DNA of 64,000 nucleotides from Loripinus fragilis (taxonomy: Eukaryota; Mollusca; Bivalvia; Lucinida; Lucinidae). Below, piece by piece: positions 1 to 11,939 of this stretch. Positions within the stretch are counted from its first letter, which is position 1; every line of letters starts with the position of its first letter. A model generated the notes under the pieces. It was given only the letters and a program-made list of their open reading frames with translations. It did no database searches and was not told the origin of the DNA. Both the position numbers and the translations under genes were made by a program. The stretch lies in the NCBI GenBank assembly GCA_964019695.1, contig OZ026514.1, forward strand, positions 10,664,751 to 10,728,750. Direction: 5' to 3'.

Positions 1-737
1 ATTAACAACATCTACAGCAACAACAACAACAACTACTACTACTACTACTACAGAAATCACAACAACAACCACTACAAAACACCGCTACTACTGAGGTTGC
101 ATCCGTATACTATAACTGACCTTAATAGGACAATAATGACGGACTTCTTCATCGTCCAACAGCAACTACAACAACAACAACTACAACAACAACGACAGCA
201 GTTAACAACAACAAAACGACGTTACCGCAGTTACTGCAGCCTCTTTTATGGTTGTATTGACAGACAATGGTAGCGAAGTCAGGATGACAAAACTGACTGC
301 TACAACAAAGCAATATCAAAACAACAACAACCACAACAACCAACCGTTAATGCTTACGAGATAGGATAATAATAATGGGGATAGCACAATGGAAAATATT
401 ATGTATTGTCTTCTGCTCTGTAAGGGAATTGGGACATTAGCACTATTATTAAAGAACAAGTGAAAAATGAAAAGGGTTGCTTCAAAAATGTATTAATTTG
501 GGAAAAAAGGCATTGTTTAATAAAAACTTAGTGTAGAAATAAATTAAAGTCTAAAGATTTAGGAATCGAGCATGCGCGATATTAGGAACCGAGCATGCGC
601 GAGATTTAGTGGCCACACCCACTTAGGTTGTTAATCAGGAACGCTATCCACCTGGTTGGCTGGTAATCCAATGCCTTCTATTAGCTAAGAGGTCACGTGA
701 GCGAACTTACGACGGGTCCAATCCTAGGGTGGTCAAG

Positions 738-822
738 ACACATTGCTTTTGACTATTGAAAGAAGAACATCAAACAAATAAACCCTGGATAAGGACATCG
801 TCTCTTTATTTCTTATATTTAG
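738..822 (+). repeat. 85-bp direct repeat, copy 1 of unit A
   Basis: The 85 bases from 'acacattgcttttgac' to 'cttatatttag' recur at 3163-3247, and in unit B at 4443-4527 and 6868-6952. The repeat contains an AATAAA. Here it is followed at once by 'gtaagt', which reads as a splice donor; the copy at 3163 is followed by different sequence. It could be a short exon-like or LTR-end-like segment (R/U5 of a decayed element), but no start, end or primer site confirms either. Confidence 0.8.
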
Positions 823-2107
823 GTAAGTGGCGTTTATATATTTCTATAACTTCGCAACTTCGAGTTTCAAGTCTAAGTCTTAAGAGAATTCTTTAAGTAT
901 CTAAAATCAATAATCAGTTAAGTCAGAAAACGAATCTCACGTATTAAAAGAAATAGAGTATTGTAAGGTATTAGATAAAAGAATAAAACACCAGATAAAT
1001 CGTAGAATAACTTCATTTAAGTTGGAAAATATTTATGATTGACGCAGTGCGGTGAACGTATATACTGATTCAGTTAAGAGTGGTTAAATCTGTCAGATAA
1101 TTTGTAGGTTCTGTTTAATTTTTGTCCGTCAGTGATGAAGGATTTGGACAGAACTTGCAGAGAAATAAAGTTCTAAACTTAGCAGCTTTTTGGTTCCAAA
1201 ATGCCAGAAAGGTCGAAGTATTTATGTATCAGTATTTTCGTTATGTAAAAGATAAAACTGGTATATACGGTCACCTCTGTCATGCACACACCTCCGAAAA
1301 TGAATATAGGGTTAAGCAAACACCTCCTCCACTCTCATGTACATGCATAGCTACCTAGCGGTACTGTATCCAAATTGGCAGACGACTTCGTTAATGAAGC
1401 TTGTTCATACTAGGAACATAATAAATAAATAAAACACGCGTAAGTGTGCGACTTCTAAAGTACGATGGAGTCCCACAGTTAGCGTTCAAATTAGTTGATT
1501 TGGTAAGGCTTGATAGTCAAAGTCAAGGTAATTTTATTTACAAACTTGGATGCCAATTTGGATGAAACTAGTATAATCGCTAGAGTTTCGTAAGTTTCGA
1601 ACATTATGTAATTTTTGTAGTGTAAATAATTTAACACAGGGTGTTCGTTTGAAGAGTACGAGGTAACCTGGTACCTCGAGTTCATACAGGTATGAGAGGG
1701 ATAATTTCAATTTATGTATTTAAACTTGATGTCCAACGACATCATTTTATCAGGCCTTTAATGCCAGCTTAGTTTCGTCACGTCCGAAGTGCGGGACTTC
1801 CGAAGATGGGTTGTACCAGCTTCGGAAGAGTCCAACTTATCTATCATGTATAAGGGCTTGCAGCCATTTAAACACATGCACATATTCAACGGCATCGTTG
1901 TATTAGGCCTGGAGGGTCGACAGAATTTCGGCACGCCCAGAGGTCGGGACTTCCGGATATGGATAGTACCAGGTTCGGAAAGTCCTAACTTGTCTCGTAG
2001 AGGGGTGACAACACAAAACGGACAACGCATGTAACGTCCTATAAGTTTGACCCTCCGCTGTACAATAGTATTACTTTAAGCTTTTGCTGCTAGACTAATA
2101 AACACTC

Positions 2108-2310
2108 GCGGAGCGCTGTGGGTCAGTCGGTAGAGTTTCAGACTAGGGATCGAAGGGTTGCTAGTTCGAGCCTCACCGCCGGAGGAGTCACTGCGTTGTG
2201 TTTTGAGCAAGATACTTTTATCCGTTGCTTAGTACTGGTTCAACCCAGGAACACTCGTCCCGACATGACTGAAAAATGGTCGGCTGGGACAAAAAGAATC
2301 ATAAGAAAGA
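2108..2310 (+). repeat. tRNA-derived SINE (unit A)
   Basis: The head has a box-A-like 'gtgggtcagtcggtagag' and a box-B-like 'gttgctagttcgagcctc'. The conserved body includes 'ttgagcaaga', 'tactggttcaacccagga' and 'gctgggacaaaaaga'. The same order occurs in the copies at 16239 and 21713. The 'cttgagcaagacac' core resembles the central domain of V/Meta-type SINEs, which I recall only in outline. This is not a functional tRNA gene: the anticodon arm and acceptor pairing are not preserved. Confidence 0.8.
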
Positions 2311-3162
2311 AATATGATAAACACACTTCTCTCTCTCATACCGAATGTAAACTATTTAACTAAGAGCAGTAACTAGGGAATACTTTAATATAGCTGTAAC
2401 TGCAGTTGCGAATAAAACAGTAACTGCAGTCCGTCGATTGTCGAACTTCTGAAATGGTATTCAGTACATGGTACGTAGTGAATTCTGTTCGTCCGTACGT
2501 GCGCTGCTACAGAACACTAACTTGGGCGTATCTACCGTCAGTGACTACGGATTCAACCCAAAGGTGTATGCAGTTAGCGGGCGTCTAGTCGATGAATATC
2601 ACTACAGTAACTTTTCACATGCAAGTTTATATGAGCAATTTCGTATAAATTATGTATTTTAAATATTCTACTCTTGTTTGACGACAAAAAACATTCAATC
2701 TACAGTTTGGAAATATATTGCAAATCAGTTTAAAAGTAGAATTATGGAAAACTAAATTATAACATGTATACTTAGACCAGGAGCCTGCGCGCTGTTTCTG
2801 CTGTAAGGCGTCGTATGCTCACGTGCTGTTGGGGTCCGCAGGCCCAAACAGACATGTGCGCGTCCGACTCCGTCGGCAGACTCAGGTGCAGATCTGGTTT
2901 TACAAGGTTCAGTCTACCAGTGCAAACAAAGAGACTACATGGGGAACGACACACCTTATGTTGTCTCTTGGAAATGTTTCGTGCGACCACACGTGCTGCG
3001 GACCGCATAGTACGTGTGTACGTCCGATTCGGTAGACTGTAACGGGTATATCTGCAACTGTATTTCGAGACAAGGTATTAATGTAGTGTTACCAAGGATT
3101 AAAGGAATCAAAACAGTTGCAGATATAGACAACACATATAGATACATATTATACTTTATATC

Positions 3163-3247
3163 ACACATTGCTTTTGACTATTGAAAGAAGAACATCAAAC
3201 AAATAAACCCTGGATAAGGACATCGTCTCTTTATTTCTTATATTTAG
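3163..3247 (+). repeat. 85-bp direct repeat, copy 2 of unit A
   Basis: Same 85 bases as 738-822, in the same orientation, 2425 bases downstream. The sequences on both sides differ from those of copy 1, so the repeat has sharp borders. Confidence 0.8.
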
Positions 3248-3705
3248 AAACAGACCCATTTAGACGTCGAAGTCACTTCATAACACTAGTCCAATTGAAA
3301 GAGTGGAATATTCCAAACGGCTAAACTGTTTGCCCCCCCCCCCCCCCCCCCCATGGCTCTTGCTGTCTGTTGACTTTTGTCAAAATCAACTTTTTCGAAC
3401 AATTCTTTCAAAAATACCACCTGAGTGTCAAATCGATTGGATACAGATCAGGCCCGAAGTTTTGTTAAGCCTTGTTTGGTAACAAACTGTTTGCAAAGAT
3501 TATTAGCTGACGATACTAGTAGCAGATGATTGTGTTTTTTTTAAATATAACAATTTCCTCTCGAGCAGCGAATGCTTATATGAGAAAACCCACTTCTATA
3601 AAATAACCAACAAAAACGGACAGATGATTAGACAGAAATATGCGCTTAAAAATACAACACTTTCCTCTCCAGCAGCGAAAGCTCATACGAAAATGGCTGC
3701 TATGC

Positions 3706-6700
3706 ATTAACAACATCTACAGCAACAACAACAACAACTACTACTACTACTACTACAGAAATCACAACAACAACCACTACAAAACACCGCTACTACTGAG
3801 GTTGCATCCGTATACTATAACTGACCTTAATAGGACAATAATGACGGACTTCTTCATCGTCCAACAGCAACTACAACAACAACAACTACAACAACAACGA
3901 CAGCAGTTAACAACAACAAAACGACGTTACCGCAGTTACTGCAGCCTCTTTTATGGTTGTATTGACAGACAATGGTAGCGAAGTCAGGATGACAAAACTG
4001 ACTGCTACAACAAAGCAATATCAAAACAACAACAACCACAACAACCAACCGTTAATGCTTACGAGATAGGATAATAATAATGGGGATAGCACAATGGAAA
4101 ATATTATGTATTGTCTTCTGCTCTGTAAGGGAATTGGGACATTAGCACTATTATTAAAGAACAAGTGAAAAATGAAAAGGGTTGCTTCAAAAATGTATTA
4201 ATTTGGGAAAAAAGGCATTGTTTAATAAAAACTTAGTGTAGAAATAAATTAAAGTCTAAAGATTTAGGAATCGAGCATGCGCGATATTAGGAACCGAGCA
4301 TGCGCGAGATTTAGTGGCCACACCCACTTAGGTTGTTAATCAGGAACGCTATCCACCTGGTTGGCTGGTAATCCAATGCCTTCTATTAGCTAAGAGGTCA
4401 CGTGAGCGAACTTACGACGGGTCCAATCCTAGGGTGGTCAAGACACATTGCTTTTGACTATTGAAAGAAGAACATCAAACAAATAAACCCTGGATAAGGA
4501 CATCGTCTCTTTATTTCTTATATTTAGGTAAGTGGCGTTTATATATTTCTATAACTTCGCAACTTCGAGTTTCAAGTCTAAGTCTTAAGAGAATTCTTTA
4601 AGTATCTAAAATCAATAATCAGTTAAGTCAGAAAACGAATCTCACGTATTAAAAGAAATAGAGTATTGTAAGGTATTAGATAAAAGAATAAAACACCAGA
4701 TAAATCGTAGAATAACTTCATTTAAGTTGGAAAATATTTATGATTGACGCAGTGCGGTGAACGTATATACTGATTCAGTTAAGAGTGGTTAAATCTGTCA
4801 GATAATTTGTAGGTTCTGTTTAATTTTTGTCCGTCGGTGATGAAGGATTTGGACAGAACTTGCAGAGAAATAAAGTTCTAAACTTAGCAGCTTTTTGGTT
4901 CCAAAATGCCAGAAAGGTCGAAGTATTTATGTATCAGTATTTTCGTTATGTAAAAGATAAAACTGGTATATACGGTCACCTCTGTCATGCACACACCTCC
5001 GAAAATGAATATAGGGTTAAGCAAACACCTCCTCCACTCACATGTACATGCATAGCTACCTAGCGGTACTGTATCCAAATTGGCAGACGACTTCGTTAAT
5101 GAAGCTTGTTCATACTAGGAACATAATAAATAAATAAAACACGCGTAAGTGTGCGACTTCTAAAGTACGATGGAGTCCCACAGTTAGCGTTCAAATTAGT
5201 TGATTTGGTAAGGCTTGATAGTCAAAGTCAAGGTAATTTTATTTACAAACTTGGATGCCAATTTGGATGAAACTAGTATAATCGCTAGAGTTTCGTAAGT
5301 TTCGAACATTATGTAATTTTTGTAGTGTAAATAATTTAACACAGGGTGTTCGTTTGAAGAGTACGAGGTAACCTGGTACCTCGAGTTCATACAGGTATGA
5401 GAGGGATAATTTCAATTTATGTATTTAAACTTGATGTCCAACGACATCATTTTATCAGGCCTTTAATGCCAGCTTAGTTTCGTCACGTCCGAAGTGCGGG
5501 ACTTCCGAAGATGGGTTGTACCAGCTTCGGAAGAGTCCAACTTATCTATCATGTATAAGGGCTTGCAGCCATTTAAACACATGCACATATTCAACGGCAT
5601 CGTTGTATTAGGCCTGGAGGGTCGACAGAATTTCGGCACGCCCAGAGGTCGGGACTTCCGGATATGGATAGTACCAGGTTCGGAAAGTCCTAACTTGTCT
5701 CGTAGAGGGGTGACAACACAAAACGGACAACGCATGTAACGTCCTATAAGTTTGACCCTCCGCTGTACAATAGTATTACTTTAAGCTTTTGCTGCTAGAC
5801 TAATAAACACTCGCGGAGCGCTGTGGGTCAGTCGGTAGAGTTTCAGACTAGGGATCGAAGGGTTGCTAGTTCGAGCCTCACCGCCGGAGGAGTCACTGCG
5901 TTGTGTTTTGAGCAAGATACTTTTATCCGTTGCTTAGTACTGGTTCAACCCAGGAACACTCGTCCCGACATGACTGAAAAATGGTCGGCTGGGACAAAAA
6001 GAATCATAAGAAAGAAATATGATAAACACACTTCTCTCTCTCATACCGAATGTAAACTATTTAACTAAGAGCAGTAACTAGGGAATACTTTAATATAGCT
6101 GTAACTGCAGTTACGAATAAAACAGTAACTGCAGTCCGTCGATTGTCGAACTTCTGAAATGGTATTCAGTACATGGTACGTAGTGAATTCTGTTCGTCCG
6201 TACGTGCGCTGCTACAGAACACTAACTTGGGCGTATCTACCGTCAGTGACTACGGATTCAACCCAAAGGTGTATGCAGTTAGCGGGCGTCTAGTCGATGA
6301 ATATCACTACAGTAACTTTTCACATGCAAGTTTATATGAGCAATTTCGTATAAATTATGTATTTTAAATATTCTACTCTTGTTTGACGACAAAAAACATT
6401 CAATCTACAGTTTGGAAATATATTGCAAATCAGTTTAAAAGTAGAATTATGGAAAACTAAATTATAACATGTATACTTAGACCAGGAGCCTGCGCGCTGT
6501 TTCTGCTGTAAGGCGTCGTATGCTCACGTGCTGTTGGGGTCCGCAGGCCCAAACAGACATGTGCGCGTCCGACTCCGTCGGCAGACTCAGGTGCAGATCT
6601 GGTTTTACAAGGTTCAGTCTACCAGTGCAAACAAAGAGACTACATGGGGAACGACACACCTTATGTTGTCTCTTGGAAATGTTTCGTGCGACCACACGTG

Positions 6701-7397
6701 CTGCGGACCGCATAGTACGTGTGTACGTCCGATTCGGTAGACTGTAACGGGTATATCTGCAACTGTATTTCGAGACAAGGTATTAATGTAGTGTTACCAA
6801 GGATTAAAGGAATCAAAACAGTTGCAGATATAGACAACACATATAGATACATATTATACTTTATATCACACATTGCTTTTGACTATTGAAAGAAGAACAT
6901 CAAACAAATAAACCCTGGATAAGGACATCGTCTCTTTATTTCTTATATTTAGAAACAGACCCATTTAGACGTCGAAGTCACTTCATAACACTAGTCCAAT
7001 TGAAAGAGTGGAATATTCCAAACGGCTAAACTGTTTGCCCCCCCCCCCCCCCCCCCCCCATGGCTCTTGCTGTCTGTTGACTTTTGTCAAAATCAACTTT
7101 TTCGAACAATTCTTTCAAAAATACCACCTGAGTGTCAAATCGATTGGATACAGATCAGGCCCGAAGTTTTGTTAAGCCTTGTTTGGTAACAAACTGTTTG
7201 CAAAGATTATTAGCTGACGATACTAGTAGCAGATGATTGTGTTTTTTTTAAATATAACAATTTCCTCTCGAGCAGCGAATGCTTATATGAGAAAACCCAC
7301 TTCTATAAAATAACCAACAAAAACGGACAGATGATTAGACAGAAATATGCGCTTAAAAATACAACACTTTCCTCTCCAGCAGCGAAAGCTCATACGA
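3706..7397. repeat. 3.7-kb tandem repeat, unit B
   Basis: Second unit of the tandem duplication. Identity with unit A ends at about 7397, after the shared 'gctcatacga'; beyond this the sequence is different and shares only the short 'tttcctctcgancagcgaa' motif. The poly-C run at 7038-7059 is 22 bases against 20 in unit A, which shifts the offset to 3707 downstream of it. Confidence 0.93.
5813..6015 (+). repeat. tRNA-derived SINE (unit B copy)
   Basis: Copy of the SINE at 2108-2310, carried along in the 3.7-kb tandem duplication. Confidence 0.8.
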
Positions 7398-7840
7398 GAA
7401 TGTTGGGCCTGATCTGGGTCCAAGCTGTTTGAAAAGGTGATCAGCGGACGACACAAGAAGCAGATGATTACGACAGAAATGGGCCCTGAAAAAAGAAATA
7501 ACAGTTTCCTCTCGACCAGCGAATGCTGATACGAGACTGCACATGCATTCTCGCAATAACGTTTTGTCGGCCCTGATCTGAGTTCAAACTGTTTGCAAAG
7601 ATTATTGATCAGCAGACGACACTAGTATATATGACTGTCGACATAAATGGGCGCTGAAAAAAGAAACATAACACTTTCTTCTCGAATAGCGAAGGCTTAT
7701 GAGCCAATTCTCGCAATAAGACACACTGCTATAAAATAACTAACAAAAAACGAGCACTTGATTGGACAGAAATGGGCGCTGAAAATGTAATATAACACTT
7801 TCCTCTCGAACAGCGAAGGCTCTTTCGAGACTGTACAATG
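7240..7840. repeat. Degenerate tandem array of an approximately 85-130 bp motif
   Basis: The motif 'gacagaaatgggcgctgaaaa' (seen in variants) followed by 'cactttcctctcgancagcgaa' recurs at about 7340, 7475, 7640 and 7780. Between motifs lie partial copies of the 'cctgatctgggtccaaactgttt' dispersed palindrome. The end of unit B (3540-3690 equivalent) holds two further copies, so the 3.7-kb duplication ends inside this array. Confidence 0.65.
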
Positions 7841-7999
7841 TCATGTGATTTTTATACTTGTTGCATTTTCGAGCAAAGGAGGCTCAGGTGGGTATGCACA
7901 GATTCGCGAGAGCCTTGTTTTCTCACATACACAAATGTAAGATGAAGATTCGGAAGAAGATATAGACCTCTGTGTAGATACGTCACAGTCAAAATGGGC

Positions 8000-8480
8000 G
8001 TTAAAGGAGGCTTTGCGCGTACATGCGCATGTGCAGAGAGGCAGAAATGCGAGTGTGCATGTGCAGACTGACTAATAAAACAAAGTACATGCTCATTTAC
8101 AGACAGACTGATAAAACAAAGTACATGCGCATTTACAGACAGACAGACTGATAGAAACATACATGCGCAAGTACAGAGAGACAGTCGGATAGAAACCCGA
8201 GGTTAGAGACATACATGCGCCTGTGTAATCAGACAAATTAATAAAAGCATACATGCGCATGTTCAGACAGACAGACAGATAGAAACATAAATACACATGT
8301 CCAGACAGACAGACAGACACACACACACATACCCTAATAGAAACACACAAACAATGCACGCAGATGCATATCTTACCGGCACTGATAGACAGACCTATAG
8401 AAGAATGCGTGCGTGTGTACAAATAGCCAGACTTATACATGTAGAAACATGTATGCACAGTATACATGCTAATGTACAGA
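8000..8480. repeat. Degenerate minisatellite with catgcgca and cagacagacagac motifs
   Basis: The phrase 'acatgcgcatgt/ttacagacagacagactgatagaaacat' recurs about every 45-60 bases in variant form. It gives long spurious open frames rich in Ser, Leu, Cys and Val on the minus strand. I see no gene. Confidence 0.75.
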
Positions 8481-8569
8481 CATACTGATTTCTTTGTTTC
8501 TTTCTTTCTATGTATAATCTGTCGATCATAATCTGATCATAATCAGAGGTGAGTGAATTTTGAAATTTT

Positions 8570-8882
8570 GGGACCCCCCCCCCCTCAAACAACAACAACA
8601 ACAACAACAACAACTTCTGGCTGAGTTATTTAAATGAATGCCCTGAACTCCTCTGTGGTCTCAGCTGCGACCACAGTTGGAGCCAGACTATTCCAATGGG
8701 GAATAGTCCTTGGCAAAAAAAGAATACTTCAGGGCATCACCATAAGCTCGAAAGAAAATACAAATGTGTATATTGCTTCGAGCTATAAGTCTGGGGCTAT
8801 AATACTGTGAGTTGTTTTGATGAACTGGTACAATACAATGCAATACAATACAATACAATACAAAAATTATTTATATAGTCGG
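8570..8882. repeat. Poly-C, (CAA)n and (CAATA)n microsatellites around a short palindromic segment
   Basis: Poly-C at 8574-8584 is followed by (CAA)n to about 8613. At 8640-8745 a segment starts 'gaatgccctgaa' and ends 'cttcagggcat', with an internal 'ctgtggtctcagctgcgaccacag' pairing, which suggests a short inverted-repeat element. A (CAATA)n run lies at 8829-8862. Confidence 0.55.
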
Positions 8883-9290
8883 AGATAGAATAGAATAGAA
8901 TAGAATAAATTTATTGCTCAGTTATACCCTTTAAGGGTTAAAGGCAAGCACACAATACAATCAAACACATACATACACATACATACACAATATAACACAA
9001 CAAACTTAAAATGTATTTCAAGAGTCATAAGAGTCATGTTATGTAATATTAGCTGTATATATAAATGAAGCAACAGCCCTTAATACATCAGAATCAGTAC
9101 TAGTCAGTAAATCAATAAAAGATTCTATGTCCATTTTTCCCACAACACTATTTACATTTGTCTTAAAAACTGTTTGATACATTTGTTCTCGTTATAAGGA
9201 AACTTTTTACATTGACATAAAGCATGTATTTCATCTACAATAACCATACAAACATTACATATTCTATCTTCCACTTTTAAATTTAAGTAA
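8883..9290 (-). mobile_element. LINE 3' end, degenerate, minus strand
   Basis: Read on the minus strand, this ends with an AATAAA-like 'caataaatttattc' and a (TTCTA)n tail, the usual microsatellite end of a CR1/L2-like LINE. Upstream, minus-strand frames give a Cys/His-rich stretch (RICNVC, then DEIHALCQCKKF) like the C-terminal Cys-His motif of LINE reverse transcriptases. It is followed after a frameshift by a conserved-looking tail. It is 5'-truncated and frame-broken, so non-functional. The same family type occurs at 49850 and 53083. Confidence 0.6.
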
Positions 9291-9805
9291 AAACAGTATA
9301 ACAAACAGTATAACATTAGCTATGAATAGCTATTTACCGACTTACAAATTAAGACAAGTATACATACATACAAGCACAACACATATAATAAGTTAAGATA
9401 GGAGCATGTTTAAAACAGCACATTTTACTTACTTTATCACAGCATTTAAAGTACTTTAAATCTTAAAACAATTGATTCGCAAGTCGGTACCTGTGAATCA
9501 GTGTTTCAAGTCTAAAGTACTGATAGAGTTGTCTTCCATAAAATGTTATAGTAGAACAAGCTACATTTAAACCTGCAGATTGTAACAAAGTGTATTAATT
9601 ATAAATAAAAATGAAGCATAAAACAAGCAATAAACAAGCAAAATTTAAACGCCTGAACAAAATGAACACACACAAACCTCTCCGCTCCATGAATTAACCT
9701 GGTTTTTGAAAACATTATATGTCCTATATCTTATCGGTGAACGATCTTGTTCTTTAGTACCGGGAGGCATACCGGCTTTTACATTCATAAATCTGTATCA
9801 CAAGC
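9291..9805. other. Upstream region of the CCDC32 gene
   Basis: AT-rich, without an open frame of note. The last 150 bases before the ATG at 9806 should hold the 5' UTR and promoter, but I cannot place a TATA box or transcription start with confidence. Confidence 0.3.
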
Positions 9806-9986
9806 ATGGCGGACAGTGGGGAACAAAATGAACTAGAGAGCAAATTTGTGCTTCAAAACGACGCACAAAGAGCACACAATGACCCATGGGCAGTATTATT
9901 AGATGAAAGCATACCAGCATTACCAAGTCTACCGAATGACCCGCTTCGAGAACAAATAGCTTCAGAAAAATACCTAGAATCATTAG
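9806..9986 (+). CDS. CCDC32: CCDC32 homologue, coding exon 1
   Basis: This encodes 60 residues plus the first base of the next codon. The ATG at 9806 has a good context (A at -3, G at +4). The peptide runs from MADSGEQNELES through PWAVLLDES to SEKYLESL. Exon 1 ends 'tta g' and the intron opens with GTATGC at 9987. Joined to the exon at 14898, the codon becomes Glu and the reading continues KKLCRLKGR. This matches the signature of coiled-coil domain-containing protein 32: PWxxLxDS, then YLxSLEKKLxRIKG. The vertebrate protein is described as a small AP-2-associated factor needed for assembly of the clathrin adaptor. The combined product is about 173 residues, close to the roughly 185 of the human protein. 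The open frame runs past 9986 to a stop at 10013, but that extension is intronic. The family call rests on remembered motifs, not a search. Confidence 0.85.
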
Positions 9987-10188
9987 GTATGCTGAAAAAG
10001 TTCCAAAATTCATGAGTATCATGAGTTCGGAATTTTATTTTTCTGGTTCACACTCATATCCGGGCATTTTGAGTAGGTGGATCTCAGTCGGCTTTGGTTA
10101 TATTATGCCCCCACCATGCCAAAGTTCGTGTCTTGAAGTGTTATCCCTGGAATAATTTGACTAATGATATTGTGAACTCTTCTACTGG

Positions 10189-10640
10189 CTCAGAATTTGT
10201 TGTAGTCAACACTTTAGCCAAATGGAAAAAGTTGGAGCCAAATGAAATTAACTTTAGCCAAGGTTTTAGCCAGAAAGTAGTATCAACAAGTTGTTTTGTA
10301 TTTAACTCTTTGCCTGCTAGGGTTGACTGTTGTTGTCTGCTGATAACCTTTGCATACAGTTTGGACCCAGATCAGGCCCGGCAAAATGTCCGGCCTGATC
10401 TGGATCAAAACTGTTTGATTTCAAGATGGTATTGAAAAAATCCAGCATCCAAAGAGTAAAAAATAGCACATTAAAAAGTGTGAAGGAATAATAAAAGCAA
10501 TCTTTGAAAATACACCGTTTTGCAATATGTAATTTTTGAACCACCTAGAGTGTACTTTTAGCCAATGACTTGTATTTGTAGCCACTCTACATATTTAGTA
10601 GCAAATGGTTACAATGGCTAATGGCAGGATGAGCCCTGAA
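10189..10640. repeat. Intronic duplicated segment, copy 1
   Basis: The block from 'ctcagaatttgttgtagtc' through 'ttgtagccactctacat' recurs at 10889-11370 with modest divergence. Both copies contain the same TTAA MITE, so the MITE was present before the duplication. Confidence 0.75.
10306..10456. mobile_element. TTAA-flanked MITE (piggyBac-like), copy 1
   Basis: Begins CTCTTTGCCTGCT next to TTAA and ends AGCATCCAAAGAG next to TAAA, a mutated TTAA. The middle holds the palindrome 'acccagatcaggcccg...cggcctgatctggat'. TTAA target sites with C-rich termini fit piggyBac-derived MITEs. It has no coding capacity. Confidence 0.65.
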
Positions 10641-10888
10641 TTATTTGAAGTAAATGAAGTATCTTTAAGAAGGTCATTGTTTGACTGCTAAAAAAATGGG
10701 CTGGCACACAAGATTTTGGTACTAGTACTTGTCACAGCGGCAAGCAACAAAGGCTGATGTGGGCAGCCTTACCAAAGCCTTTGCTGCTCGCATACTCAAA
10801 GTGTGGATGTAAATGAAGGCTCTCAGAACTAAATTTAGACCTAGTTCTGCTGGATACATCAGCATCAGTGTTTACACTGCTTACCCTT

Positions 10889-11370
10889 GCTCAAAATTTG
10901 TTGTAGCCAACACTTTAGCGAAATTGAAAAAGTTGGAGCCAAATGAAATTAACTTGAGTCAAGGTTTTAGCCAGAAAGTAGTATCAACAGGTTCAAGTTT
11001 TGTATTTAACTCTTTGCATGCTAGCCTACATGTATGAGTGACTTTTGTTGTCTGCTGATAACCTTTGCAAGATCAGGCACGACAAAACTTCGGGCCTGAT
11101 CTGGATCCAAACTGTTTGACACCCTGATAGTATTGAAAAAATCCAGCATCCGAAGAGTAAAGTATGGTACAATAATATGAAAAGTGTGAAGGAATAATAA
11201 AAGCAATATTGGAAAATCCAAAAGCTGATCAAAATACATTTTTTCGCAAATACATAATTTTTGAACCACCTGGATTGTACTCTTAGCCAATGACTTATAT
11301 TTGTAGCCACTCTACATTTTTAGTAGCAAATGGCTTCAATGATCTACTATGTCTAATGGCAGGGTGAGTC
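10889..11370. repeat. Intronic duplicated segment, copy 2
   Basis: Direct repeat of 10189-10640, about 700 bases downstream in the same orientation, including the internal MITE at 11010-11157. Confidence 0.75.
11010..11157. mobile_element. TTAA-flanked MITE (piggyBac-like), copy 2
   Basis: Begins CTCTTTGCATGCTAG after TTAA (11006-11009) and ends CCAGCATCCGAAGAG before TAAA. Same family and internal palindrome as 10306-10456. Confidence 0.65.
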
Positions 11371-11499
11371 CTGGTTTACTAGATGTGTTTGCACAAAATC
11401 TTGTGTGCTGGCTCAGCCAGTTGTTAATGAGTGCTCTTATATTATTGAATTAGTCAAACAAGTAGAGGAAAAGAGATAAAATGTGAGGCTATGCAGAGC

Positions 11500-11600
11500 A
11501 TTTTATCGGGGCTTTGCAACAAGTTTAATAAACTCAATGATACAGGAGCAAAAATGTTAGATTCTGTTTATCTGAACTGAACTTTATTAGGCATAAAACA
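11500..11600. repeat. Dispersed repeat 'gatacaggagca...atgttagattct', fragment
   Basis: The stretch around 11515-11575 resembles 47995-48070 (shared 'aataaantcaatnatacaggagca' then 'tagattctntttatc'). It is a fragment of a dispersed non-coding family. The rest of 11371-11939 shows nothing I can assign. Confidence 0.45.
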
Positions 11601-11939
11601 GCAGATGGTATATAAGGCATACAGAAATACATACAACAATAAATGTAATTATAAAAGGTGGCGTCAATGGCAGTGTTATTTCGAAACTGATATGCACAGC
11701 AGCAGGGGAGGATTTTTACCATTATTTTGATTTGTAAAAGTCAAGGTTTTGCCATTTAATATATATACAATGTTCATTGAAATGGACGTAGTTACATGAT
11801 TTAACAAATATGAAAAGATTTAGTGTTTTATCAATTTTAATACATGGTATTTATATAACTCCCAGATGTGATAAAATAGGATAAATTTGGGAAGAAGGTT
11901 ACAAGCCATCAGGTTATGAAACTTTTACATGCTCAGCAT

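Larger units (their letters stand above)
1..3705. repeat. 3.7-kb tandem repeat, unit A (left edge cut by window)
   Basis: The sequence from 1 recurs from 3706 at an offset of exactly 3705 bases. I found only three substitutions (near 1128, 1336 and 2407) plus a longer poly-C run in unit B. The unit carries a (CAA)n/(CTA)n tract at its start, a pair of 'gagcatgcgcga' motifs near 567-603, an 85-bp direct repeat pair, a tRNA-derived SINE and a poly-C run at 3333-3352. I see no convincing protein: the short open frames have no family resemblance. The array probably extends left of the window. Such high identity means either very recent duplication or an assembly artefact. Confidence 0.93.

Noticed and set aside
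149..343. Poly-Val minus-strand frame
   Set aside because: Translation of (CAA)n/(CTA)n microsatellite.
1122..1358. Frame containing FWFQNARKVE, like homeodomain helix 3
   Set aside because: Only this short word matches; no preceding helices, and the frame lies in a repeat unit. A second look-alike (QVQIWFYKV at 2880) is equally isolated.
2108..2185. tRNA gene
   Set aside because: Box A and B are present but no cloverleaf acceptor pairing; the sequence continues into a SINE body.
7852..8467. Minus-strand Ser/Leu/Cys-rich proteins
   Set aside because: Produced by the cagacaga and catgcgca minisatellite; no domain and overlapping frames.
9987..10015. Extension of CCDC32 exon 1 to the stop at 10013
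   Set aside because: The GTATGC donor plus the in-phase acceptor at 14898 gives the family signature; the extension does not.
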